DNA from: CAJXII01 sp965242915
GTDB taxonomy: Bacteria > Campylobacterota > Campylobacteria > Campylobacterales > Arcobacteraceae
Reading direction: 5' to 3'
Length of the DNA: 64,000 nt
Assembly (NCBI GenBank): GCA_965242915.1
Contig: CBDETN010000027.1
Coordinates: 310,001-374,000, forward strand
This document shows, in pieces, positions 45,101 through 55,500 of this stretch. Every line of letters begins with the position of its first letter. The stretch's first letter is position 1. A program made the translations under genes and the position numbers. The notes beneath the pieces were generated by a model. The model was given only the letters and a program-made list of their open reading frames with translations, searched no databases and was not told the DNA's origin.

Positions 45101-46570
45101 GGTATGTAATTTTGAAGAAAAAATTCCAAATTTAGATAAAAACTTTATATAATTATCATTTTCAATTTTTCTTGCATGACCAGTACTATTAGAAGCATCT
45201 ATATTCCAAGATGGATGTATTAAATATTTCTCGTTGTTACTTGGATTAATATTATCCAAAAATGTATACATAAGCGTAGGTACAATTGAACTTTTATACA
45301 TTATTCTTCTAATATGTAAATAATCATCACTTAAAGATATCGCCTCGTAAGTTCTTTCTTGATATTGAGAATTCATAATTGTGGCATATCTGCCCAGATA
45401 TTCCTCTTTTGTTTCATCATTTTTAAGTACATCAATAGATATATCATTTAGTTCAATTTTCAATTTTGTAATATAATCACTTGAGATATTTAAATAATCA
45501 TAAGTGAGTGATAGTAATGTACCTGCTTGTTTTCTGAATCTATCTTTTTTCTTACCATTTATTTCATATCCATAAATAAAATTTTCACCAGTTTTTAAAG
45601 ATAAACTTTCATTGATTATTTTTCCATCAAGTCTAAGAATTGCTTTGACATTTGCTTTACCCTCAGGTGTTTTTGCTATAAGTCCATATTGGTCTATGAT
45701 ATTTTTATCAGCTTGTGAATTTGGTAAAAAATCAACCACTAATCTTGAAGTAGATATTTCAGGTAGATAAATAACTTGTTCCATTAATATCTCTTTATTA
45801 CTATATCTTTTTAGGTATATTTTTACTTGTACTCTATTTTCATTTTCTATAGTTGCAAATCTTTTTATATCACCGTTATCATTAAATTGTAAAGGTAAAG
45901 ACAAAGGTAAAATAGAACTTTTTTTCTTTATTATTGTTTTTTTATAAGGTATATCTTTTAAACTTTTCCCTGGATAATATTCATTTAAATACTTTTGCAA
46001 ATCTTGCTCAAAAAACTCTAACGCTGTCTTTTGTTTAACTGAGCCTACATACTTATTAAAATCAAAATTCAATTCATCAGGTATATTACCATCTGGAAAT
46101 AAATCTATACCTTTTTCTATATCATACTCTTTAGCCCAAGCTACAAGTGGTATCCATGTCTTATTTGATGAAATACCCACTCCTCTATAATTATCAGTTG
46201 ATACATATATTTCTGCTATTACATTATTTTCTGCTATTACATTATCATAATTACCATATTTTATATATCTAGCTGGAATATTAGATATCCTCATTAGAGT
46301 TATTAGTAAAGAAGTTTGATCCCATTCATTTCCTCTCTTTGTCCAGTATGTACTTAGAGCATTTTTTCTAGAACCTTCATAAGCTTCAAATTCAATATTA
46401 TTATATACCCAATGATATATTTTTACTGGATCATACTCTAACTGTTGAGCTAACTCTTGTAATTCAGAAGCAAACTTTACTTCCATACTCTCTTCAAGAT
46501 TTGTATTTGCATAAAGACCTTGATAAACAAGTGATATTATAAATAGTAATCTAATAAATAAATTTTTCAT
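39122..46570 (-). CDS. Secreted TGase-like/Rhs repeat polymorphic toxin (2482 aa)
   Basis: A signal peptide (residues 1-21, ending GLYA) is followed by a transglutaminase-like fold (about 30-160: YHWVYNNIEFE, SLLITLMRISNIPARYI, WIPLVAW). The expected catalytic Cys position reads GNEWDQ, so this domain is probably not a peptidase. After a long linker comes the Rhs entry motif GDPVDMVKGEFYQ (about residue 670) with GFNLEIKRTYKSQS, then some 1,500 residues of YD repeats. The Rhs core ends near residue 2275 (NPLKYLDAFG). The tip has GHQHIWWNDGYNRGFH and ends NNCQDFVDRVD, a His-then-Cys order like LRAT-type papain folds. The start overlaps the giant gene by 4 bp, and the immunity candidate overlaps its end by 8 bp. 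Confidence 0.9.
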   Translation of the reverse strand: MKNLFIRLLFIISLVYQGLYANTNLEESMEVKFASELQELAQQLEYDPVKIYHWVYNNIEFEAYEGSRKNALSTYWTKRGNEWDQTSLLITLMRISNIPARYIKYGNYDNVIAENNVIAEIYVSTDNYRGVGISSNKTWIPLVAWAKEYDIEKGIDLFPDGNIPDELNFDFNKYVGSVKQKTALEFFEQDLQKYLNEYYPGKSLKDIPYKKTIIKKKSSILPLSLPLQFNDNGDIKRFATIENENRVQVKIYLKRYSNKEILMEQVIYLPEISTSRLVVDFLPNSQADKNIIDQYGLIAKTPEGKANVKAILRLDGKIINESLSLKTGENFIYGYEINGKKKDRFRKQAGTLLSLTYDYLNISSDYITKLKIELNDISIDVLKNDETKEEYLGRYATIMNSQYQERTYEAISLSDDYLHIRRIMYKSSIVPTLMYTFLDNINPSNNEKYLIHPSWNIDASNSTGHARKIENDNYIKFLSKFGIFSSKLHTYGASYNEGLIFEDWQSTPSGNSIKALMVANEQGIPVVTLTKDDIQNGHIYILENQTVDRYSYYSIKRFIENIQNDNAIIITPVRKVNYEGLVMSVSLTFADNYIAYFFNMNHGGGSTDVTKENENITTTPVSHNIKSENYVTADIVTIDFSSGATPVTNTQNSQTNVNNTGAYSEKFFDGDPVDMVKGEFYQIERPDISIKSRGFNLEIKRTYKSQSTYNGIFGYGWTWAHMERIIFAVDGSLIYFDENGTPVNITENSDGSYSYAVGSTYTLKKENNLYIITLKDNSQKIFGNDGLLIKKIDSYGNYLTFEYNESYNINKISDSIGRSLSLHYNANGKVETVTDFLGRVITYEYDENDLISFTDLADNTTRYEYLKNQDNPANNHNMSKYILPTGDFLNIGYYKNDQVSHHTNKKDETFHFQYSRYNRYSETWNEEGYYRKVFFNEQNDVIRISTKDNTIELKEYDINHNMVTRTDANGYKTTYTYDDKRNMLSKTNALNEKWIYEYDSRHNKKTTIIDPLGNIKKYIYDDNGNLLQSIDTLNKITSYEYDKYGNKIKTIDAVGSEVVNNYDIFGINRIKTIDKNENETSFEYDQIGNTISVTDALSNKKQIEYNPYNKKSKIIDAKGYETLYEYTKNVQLKRTTLPSGAVYEKVYDTARDIVTKSLVLEDIDPLGNSIKYRYDKVGNKIEQIDKRGNVYKFTYDALNKMISKTDPLNNTTYYSYDANGKLVKEKSKRLVGDVQEDVIITYKYDEVSRLIEKTDPNGLVTNYNYNKLGKLTQKSYTVDSINIVSAYEYNKQQQLIKKTDGYGSNDERVTSYEYDNLGRKTKEINPLNIETSYTYDNNSNLLSKTINNRIVLTYKYDKLNRVTDITNANGNITSYKYDENFKKISTTNPKGDITRYSYDNAGNIIEETSPGGNIKSYRYNLLNKPIELIDSKNNSKYITYDENSNIIKTIDANKNTIQHFYDELNRKVVTIDAQNNKTTYSYDEAGNIISQTDAANSTILYSYDKNKNMIRKTNLLENEELIQSYTYDKLNRVISITDVNANQTIFVYSVHNEKISTANAKGDITKKVYDKLSRPIQTIDAKGIITKLEYNNFSNLVKVTQALGLQEEVITSYTYDNIGNRLSQTKAASVTTYNYDKLNNLVKTTIDNISSSNKFDMENNLIEQTDANGNITTYIYDENKNLIQKQNTKGNIYKYTYDNNNNLLSQTSPQGKVKQFQYNELNQKVKYIEGNAVKEITYHKNGKVKDSMSFNGVITSYEYDSLNRVIQKTEAKDTQDEAVTKYIYDNNSNLISITNAKGVTVYYEYNTLNQKTKKINGDNTFKEFFYDKNSNLIKEIKEDGTIVEYSYDNLNRKVKTIVNNQLEQEFSYDNLSRLITSKNHNQNRKINTVSYVYDNLNNITKSTQNGKVVDKQYDNNSNLLNLKVDNNIIQTNSYDKSNKLTQIENYATMSYDNDNKINSIEYNNGIINTISTDNRNREIKREYKKTDILYSQETSYDENSNIVKEIISKNNNEIIKEYAYDKQDRLLKDIYKDHSFQYDKVGNQIFTTQNNIPEYRDVNLDNEYTSITDSNIEYDVNGNVKIYKDKEFIYDYSNRLVELKKDNITIATYTYDAQNRRVEKILSDKTITYIYNNNQVIQEYENDTLTNSYIYASYIDDPIAYTYNNNTYYYVKDRQYSIQAITNSSGQIVESYSYSSFGIMTMKDQNGGIIFKSNVNNTITFTGRRYDSESGLYYYRNRMYSAELGRFISKDPKGYIDGMNLYAYVKNNPLKYLDAFGTTAYQSFSDSFGNGIVSYSISGRTDDFTVTYDNSGFGNSGDANYIYNNSEVRVQENDNYFGAINDKSYEFTIVDSHLPQDERDPNRLTAHIAYRGLGPVPFTVGEDSEYLEKNNMVVGHQHIWWNDGYNRGFHNKNGGEIFREEPEEMFTYDVWNDKEYEGDAMKNAVNVTTTGTYDMCFSGRNNCQDFVDRVDLNYDKMVNIYE

Positions 46571-49500
46571 TTGATATCCTTTTTAAGAGCTTGTAAGCAA
46601 AGAGCTGTTAGATATGGATCATCTTTCCAATGACCATTTATATTTTGTTGCGATAAAATATAGTCGATAGACTTTTCTAAAACCTCTGCGTCTATTTCTA
46701 AATTGAGTATTACGCCTAAGGTATCAAGTAAACCATTTCCAAAAGAGCCATCTGCATTTTGAGAGTCTATAATCCATTGATATTCAGTTTTTTGTGCTTT
46801 AATTATGCTGTAAACAGAAGATGAAATAAAGATACTGGTATCATCTTTAGATATCCAACCCCAATACCCTTCTTTACTTTTTAGTTTACTGTCATTTTTT
46901 AAATAATAAACTCCTCCGTTAACTTTAGAAAGTGAATTTTTAGCTTTGCTTATAGCTTTCATACCTAAAACAGTATCTAAAACATCTATTTTATAATCTC
47001 TATTTATTCCCCATCCATATATATATGTAGAAGAAATTTTACCTTGAGCTACTAATTTATTTATTAAACCATCAATATAAAATTCATAATCAGATAGTGT
47101 AATAATTTTTCTAGCCAAGAAGTCATTATTATTTGAATAAGTTCTATATATATAACTGGTTGATAAATTAAATGAAGCTGGATTTTCATCTTTATATTCA
47201 TATAGAGAATTTAGAACTTCTGTTGTCGCAAGTAATTTAAGTTTATTATTTTTACTCCAATAACCATTTTCATCTTGCGTAGCAAAAAGATAGTTTTTAG
47301 CTCTTAATATTGATTCAGTTACATCTACTGCAATATCTTTTGGTGCAATATCAACTGATACTATATTTGAAATTATTCCTTGGACACCTTGGTTATTTAT
47401 ACGACTTACAGCATAATAATATTTAGAACCATTTAAAATATTTGTATCTGTATAGTTATTATTTGAACTATTACTTATGGTGTATTGCTCTGGAGCGAGA
47501 TATTTACTATCTTTACTATGCTGAAGTATATTTTTTTCTATGATGTTATTTACTCTAAATATTGTGTATTCTTTAGATTTATCAATATAATTCCAAGATA
47601 ATTTTACATTTTTTCCATCTTTATCGTAAACTGCAGTTAAAGAAAATTCTGACTCTTCAATATCATCAAATCTATACACTTCACTTTTTACTTCTTCTTT
47701 ATTACCGGTTTTATCAATAGAGAAAAATTGTAAAGAAGTAGTTGAGTTTATATCAATACCAACTACTGGGGAACTACCGCTTTTTGTATTTGAAGCATTA
47801 ACTATTGGAGGATATCCATTTGTAGAATAGTAAATGGTTGTTTCTTTATTGCTTACTAACTCAACCGAAATAACTTTATTATATTTCCCACCTTGTAAAG
47901 AAGCTACAGTATTTGGTGCTATTAAATCTACAAAAAATTTCACAGGGATTAATGTAATATTCCCTGCAGCATCTATAACTTTTATTACAAAAGAATACTC
48001 TCCATAACTATTAGGCTTAAAATTAATTGCCATACTGTTATTACCTATTAAACTAAAATTATCATATACTCTTCCACTTGCTGTAAGTACGGTTATACTT
48101 TTTATATTGTCATTATCTGTAAAAGTATAAAAGATATTATTTGCATCTTGTTTTGAAATATAATTTACAGGCTCAGTTATCCCGCTTACTAATTTTGGTT
48201 TTTCATTATCTATTATAAACTCTTTAGTTTTTATATTTTCTACATTTCCTGCTTTATCTATTGAGAAATATTTTATAACTGCCGTGCTGTTTACATCTAT
48301 ATTAACACTTTCCATAGCACTTAAAGAAGTCTCTTTGGTTGGATTTTCACCATTTATAGTGTAATATATCATTGCATTTGGCTCTGACATTAAATTTACA
48401 GTAAGTGTGTTGTAACTTCCTGCATCCGGTGTGATTATAGTTTGAGGAGGTGTAGTGTCTAAAGTAAAAGTGAAACTCTTTTCTATAAAGTTATTTGCAT
48501 GATCGTATAATTTTAAATATATTATGTGTTTAGCTTCACTCCAAGTAGTTTCAAATTCAATTTTATTATTAGTTGCAACAATATTGTTATTCTCTTTATT
48601 GTCTATTGTAAAAATACTTTTATTTAGATTTATTCCAGAATTTTCATCACTAAATTCAATTAGAAGTTTCTCTTTTGAATTCTGAGTATAAATATCATCT
48701 ATAGGACTTGTTATAATAGGATTTATTTTATCTATTATAAACTCTTTTGTTTTTATAGCCTCTATATTTCCTGATAAGTCTATTGAAAAATATTTTATTG
48801 TAGTATTTTTAGTTATATTTATATCTACACTGCCAACAGCATTTGAAGAGCTATTTTTATCAGGAGTTGTTCCATCCATAGTATAGTATATGCTAGTTGC
48901 AGCTTCAGATTTTATATTAACTATTATATCTTTATTATATGCACCTGCATCAGGAAAAACAATACTTTGAGGAGGATCTTTTTTTATAATGATATTTAAG
49001 ACTTCGCTGGTATTTGAAGCTGCATCCCTTAAAGTTATATCAAAAACTTTATTTCCCACTGCTCCACTTGTATTTAAAACAATAGTTGCTTTTCCGTCCG
49101 TATCAATAACTTTATTTGTTGAAACCGCATTTACTATTATAGTTGAGCCAATCTCTCCGGACACTTCTACTTCTACAGTTTCTTCTTTTGTGCTAGATGG
49201 TACTGATGTTATCTGTGGTTTTAGAGGGGCAATGCTATCTTTTGTAATTTTTACATTTATTGTATCACTTTTATTTAAGGCCTTATCCATAAGTGATATA
49301 TCAAAACTTTTTTCTTCATCACTGCCGGTTGTGTTTAAATATAAAACTATTTTCCCATTTTGCCCTATTATAATACCGGTTGAAATATTATTAATAAAAA
49401 TTATTGTTCCCGGTTCACCGTTAATTTCAACTTCAACATTATTGTTACTCACATAAGTTGGCACTTGAGATACAATAGGCTTATAAGGTTTAACTGTATC

Positions 49501-52500
49501 TTTAATAACACTAAAAGATACACTTGGACTTATAGTTCCATCTACTCTTTTAGAAGAGATGTTAAATGCTTTTTCTCCATCAACTCCACTTGTATCGACA
49601 GCTAATGTAGCAATTGTGTTTTGAGGTATAGTTATATTTGTATTTATACCGTTTACTAATATATATGTGCCAACTTCACCATATACATCTATATTTTTAG
49701 AGTTTGAATTTGTATAAAAAAGATTTGTTTTAAGCACTGGTTTTGCGGGTAAACTACTATTCTCAGCCTCATCTTTTACATGAATATTAACTCTTTTAGT
49801 TATTACTTCACCATTTTCATTTGTAATATTTATATCAAATAAATAAGTATTATCTTTATCCAAATCTTTTGGATTTTCATAATCTGGAATTATTTTAAAC
49901 GAGATTATACCAGTAGAATTATTTATATTAAAAAGATCTGAATCTTTGCTATCTTCAAGTGAATATGTTAGTTTGGTATTAAAATAATCTATTGCATCTA
50001 TATCTATAACTTCTATATGGTTTTCTATAATATTTTGATTAATTACATTAGATCTTTTAACTGTAGCTTTTCCTGAATTTTTGCCATCAGGATATACAAC
50101 ATAAAGAATATTATTTTTACCTATTGCTATTGAAATGTTGGATACTCCAGCTTTTGAAAACCATTCCACACCAACTGTAACCCAAGAGTTCCCGTCAAAC
50201 TTTTTAACTGTAGCTTTTTCTGAATTTCCATCATCTGTATATGCAACATAAGGAATATTATTGTTATCTATTGCTATTGAGATATAACGCACTCTAGCTT
50301 TTGAAAATCCCTCAACACCTACTGTAACCCAAGAGTTCCCGTCAAACTTTTTAACGGTAGCTTTATCTAAATTTCCATAATCTCTATATACAACATAAGG
50401 AATATTATTGTTATCTATTGCTATTGAGGTATAATATACATTAGCTTTTGAAAATCCTTCTACACCAACTGTAACCCAGGAGTTCCCGTCAAACTTTTTA
50501 ACTGTAGCTTTATCTAAATTTCCATCATCTCTATATACAACATAAGGAATATTATTGTTATCTATTGCTATTGAGATATAACGCACTCTAGCTTTTGAAA
50601 ATCCTTCTACACCAACTGTAACCCAAGAGTTCCCGTCAAACTTTTTAACTGTAGCTCTATTTAAATTTCCCCAATCTTCATATACAACATAAGGGATATT
50701 ATTGTTATCTATTGCTATTGAGGTGTTGGATACTCCAGCTTTTGAAAACCCTTCCACACCAACTGTAACCCAAGAGTTCCCGTCAAACTTTTTAACTGTA
50801 GCTTTATCTAAATTTCCCCAATCTTCATATACAACATAAGGGATATTATTGTTATCTATTGCTATTGAGGTGTAGGATACTTGATCTTTTGAAAACCCTT
50901 CCACACCAACTGTAACCCAAGAGTTCCCGTCAAACTTTTTAACTGTAGCTTTTCCTGAATTTCCATAATCTGCATATACAACATAAGGGATATTATTGTT
51001 ATCTATTGCTATTGAGGTGTTGAATACATTAGCTTTTGAAAATCCTTCACTACCAACCGTATTCCAATCCAAAACAAGATTCGTTATTTTTATTGGAGTA
51101 TATTCTTTTTTAACATTAAATATTTTTGTATCACTTGATCCATCCAAATATGAAGTTACTGTTACTTGTATATTAATACTTTCATTTACAAGTGTTGTTA
51201 TTGTTAGGATATCTCCTGTTATTTCTACTTTTATTTTATCTGGGTCTGAACTTACTGCTTCATATGAAATATTTCCAATGAGATTTGTAGTTGATTCTAA
51301 CTTAAGAGTTAAGTTATGTCCTACACCTATCGCTTGATTTTCTATTTTTTCAAGCACTATATCATCTTCATCTTCATCTTCAATAATGATTTTTACCAAT
51401 TGAGTTGCAGATCCGCCATATGTATTTACAACTTTTACATAAAATTCATAGATATTATTCTTATCTAAATCAATAGGACCTTCAAAGTTTGGAGCAGTTT
51501 TAAAAGAAACTACTCCCGTATCAATATTTATATTAAATAATTGAAAATCTAAAAAATTTAAAAGCGAGTAAGTTAATTTATCATTATTAATATCTATTGC
51601 ATTTATATCTATAGCTTTTATGTGATTTTCAATAATACTGTTATTAATGCTTAAAATAAATTCTTTCACTGTAGCTTTATTTGAATTTCCACCATGGTCA
51701 TATACAACATAGAGGATGTTATTGTTATCTATTGCTATTGAGGTATCATGTATCTTATCTTTTGAAAATCCCTCAACACCTACTGTAACCCAGGAGTTTC
51801 CGTTAAACTTTTTAACTGTAGCTTTTCCATAATTTCTATATACAACATAAGGAATATTATTGTTATCTATTGCTATTGAGGTATCATATACATTAGCTTT
51901 TGAAAATCCTTCTACACCAACTGTAACCCAGGAGTTCCCGTCAAACTTTTTAACTGTAGCTTTATCTAAATTTCCCCCATCTTCATATACAACATAAGGG
52001 ATATTATTGTTATCTATTGCTATTGAGGTATAACACACTTCAGCTTTTGAAAACCCTTCCACACCAACTGTAACCCAAGAGTTCCCATCAAACTTTTTAA
52101 CGGTTGCTTTGTATGAATTTCCAACATCAACATATACAACATAAGGAATATTATTGTTATCTATTGCTATTAATGTGTATAATGCCTTACCCTTTGAAAA
52201 CCCTTCTACACCAACTGTAATCCAAGAGTTCCCATTAAACTTTTTAACTGTAGCTTTAGATGAATTTCCACCATCACCATAAACAACATATGGAGTATTG
52301 TTGTTATCTATTGCTATTGATGTATGGTAAGCTCCATCTTTTGAAAAACCTTCTACGCCAACTGTAACCCAAGAGTTCCCGTCAAACTTTTTAACTGTAG
52401 CTTTTCCTGAATTTCCATGATCTTGATATGCAACATAAGTAATATTATTGTTATCTATTGCTATTGAGGTACCTGATACTTCATCTTTTGAAAATCCCTC

Positions 52501-55500
52501 GACACCCACTGTAACCCAAGAGTTCCCATCAAACTTTTTAACTGTAGCTTTTCCTGAATTTCCATAATCACTATATACAACATATGGAGTATTGTTTTTA
52601 TCTATTGCTATTGAGGGAGATAATGCCTTACCCTTTGAAAATCCTTCTATACCAACTGTATTCCAAGATTCCATAGTTTGATTTGTAAAAACAGGCAAAG
52701 AAGGTTTTTTATCTATCTTAAAAACTAAAACCTCGCTAATATTTCCAGCATTATCTTTTAAAGTTATTTGAAAGTTTTTTTCACCATTATCTCCACTTGT
52801 ATCTATATCAAATATAAGTTTTCCAGACTCTGGAATAAATATATTTGTAGAAATACCATTGATAAATACTTCCGAACTTGGTTCTCCCGTAATTTCTATC
52901 GCAACTTTATTATCTCTTGTAGATTCAGGAGTTGGATTTGTCAGCACTGATTTTTCAGGAGCTTTAGTATCTAAAATAAAAGAATAAGTATTTTCTGTTA
53001 TATTTCCAACATTATCATATATTTTGATATAAATACTATGTGCACCTTCACTCCAAGTTTTACCGTACCTAACGGTTGAAGAAGTTAGTAAATTACTTAT
53101 ATCAATATTATCTATTTTAAAAATACTTTTTGATAAGTCAATTCCAGCTTCATCATCAAATTCTAATAAAACTTCTATTTTATTATTATTTGTACTTTGG
53201 TTGTTATTTGGATTTACTAATGTAACAGTTGGAGCAGTCTCATCTAAAATAAAAGTTTTAGTTTTCGAGAGCTCTTTCCTACCAAAAAAATCAATACCAA
53301 AATATTTTATAGTTGTAGTATCATTAATAGTTATATTTACTTCATTTACACCACTATAAGTATAATTAGTATCAGGAGTTGGAGTATTCCCATCTAATGT
53401 ATAATATATTGTCCCTTCTTTATTTAATTTAAGTTCTATATTTTTCTTAGGATTAAAAAAATGATTACCTTCAAAATTTATTGTTGTCATAGACTCTAAA
53501 CTATCAATAGTAAAAGAATAACTCTCTTGAACATTATTTCCAGCTTGATCTTCCAAATACAGAGATATAGTATGTTTACCATCTGATAAATTAGATACAG
53601 GTGTAAATATAAAACTATTTTCACTTATAGTTACAATATTTGTAATATCATTTGAATCAAGAGTTATTTTAGTTTTTTCTTTTACCAATTCATTATCATA
53701 TACAAAATATGTAAATTTAAAAGTAGGTTTAGAACTCAATAATACAGTTTGTGTGTCTAGTGAAGATGAAATTTTTGGTTTTTTAAATGCAAATTCAAGA
53801 TCAATAGTTTGTACTGACTCAATATTATTTGCTTTGTCGATACTCATATATTTTACAACTGTATTTTCAGTGATATTTTCTATTGTTTGAGCATATACTA
53901 TTCCGCTTGACGATGTTGGTATTGAGCCATCAAGAGTATAATATATCGTTGCATTAGATTCATTTGAACTTAAAATAATACTTTGTATACTATTGTATAT
54001 TCCTGATGAAATAGATGAAGTTGTTTTAGCAGCTACTGTATCAAGCTGAACTAAAATATCTTTTGTAGAAATATTATCATACTCATCAACAGCTTCTATT
54101 TTTAATGAATTATTGCCTTCGGCTAAATTTTGTGAAAAATCCCAAGTTTTATAATTGTTTGTACTGTTTACAATAATATTATTCACTTTTACATGTTTTA
54201 TTGAAGATGCATCTTCTATTGAACCGGTTAATTCAAATATTTCATTATTTGTTATGATACTCGTTTCATTTGTATCTAATATAATTTTTGGAGGAAGATT
54301 TTGCAAGATACCGGAAACTTCATTTGAATATGTACTTTCATTTGTAGAAATATCTACTGAAGTAGTTTTATAATATAAAGTTGATTGAGGTGCATTTATA
54401 TCTATATAACTATTTTGAGTAATTAAAGAACTATTGATTTTAAGATAGTTATTATTTTCAATTTTTCGATAAATATTATACCCTGCAATATCATTTTGAA
54501 TAACATTATTCCAAAGAAGCTCAACCCTTTTATCTTTAAATTTTGCAACTAGATTTTCAGGTTGATTTGGTATTTCTTTATCAATTTCATATTTATATTC
54601 TTTCTTTACTTCTAAATTTTTAGCTAAATCTTGAACTATATATTTTAAAGTTGTATTTTGTTTTATTTCGATATTTATTGGGAGTTTTACTTTTTGACTT
54701 TCATTTATTACAGGTTCACTACCATCAAGTGTATAGTAAATATACGAAATTTCGCTAGATGTAATAGATAAATTTATATCTTTATTATATTTCCCTTCTT
54801 TATAAGAAATAGTTGAAATAGGTTGGGTAATATCTAATCTAAAACTATAAAGATAATATCTGCTATTTCCAACTTTATCGACTAAAAAAAGTTCCATTGT
54901 ATTTATATCTTCATTTAAGTCAAATAAAGGGGTATAACTTAGATTAGTTGCATTTATATTTGCTGTGTTTCTTTTTGAAAAACCATTTATTTTAAAATCA
55001 ATTTTTGAGACATCTATACCAGAAGACTCATCTATATAGCTTATATTAATATTTGGTTTTAAAGTATTTATATAGTCATTATTTTGAATACTACTCAAAG
55101 TAACCTCAGGAGATTTTTTATCAAAATATAAATCAATAGTTTTAATTTCTGTTTTATTATTAAAATTATCTTCTGCAAAATATTTTAAGTGTGAAGTTTC
55201 ATAAATATGTATGTTTTCAAGTGGAGAATCGGCTACTTTAGTATTTATATTATCTTTTACAGGAGATGAACCATCAGTTGTATAATATATTTTTGAAGGT
55301 CTATTAGAAAATAGTCTAAAATAAAATGGTTTCTGATAATATCCACTTTGATGACTATTTACCAGTACAAGTTCAGAAGAATCAATAGTAAAGTTATAAT
55401 ACTTTACAGTAGTATTACCCGTATTGTCTTTCACTTCCAGATAAATATTTATTTTTTTATCTGAAAAAGGTTCATTAGGAGTGTAAGATATTATATTATT

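Noticed and set aside
36039..46570. Rhs proteins as T6SS cargo
   Set aside because: No VgrG, PAAR, EagR or Hcp gene is present in the window, and the main Rhs protein has a Sec-type signal peptide.
48989..49456. Plus-strand open frames opposite the giant gene (also 50996-51337, 55919-56365, 57819-58004)
   Set aside because: They lie antisense to a clear coding region, have hydrophobic low-complexity translations and no ribosome binding sites.
50045..52675. Regular 147-bp repeats looked at first like a CRISPR or non-coding tandem array
   Set aside because: The repeat length is a multiple of three, the frame is open throughout and variation falls at fixed protein positions, so it is a coding repeat.
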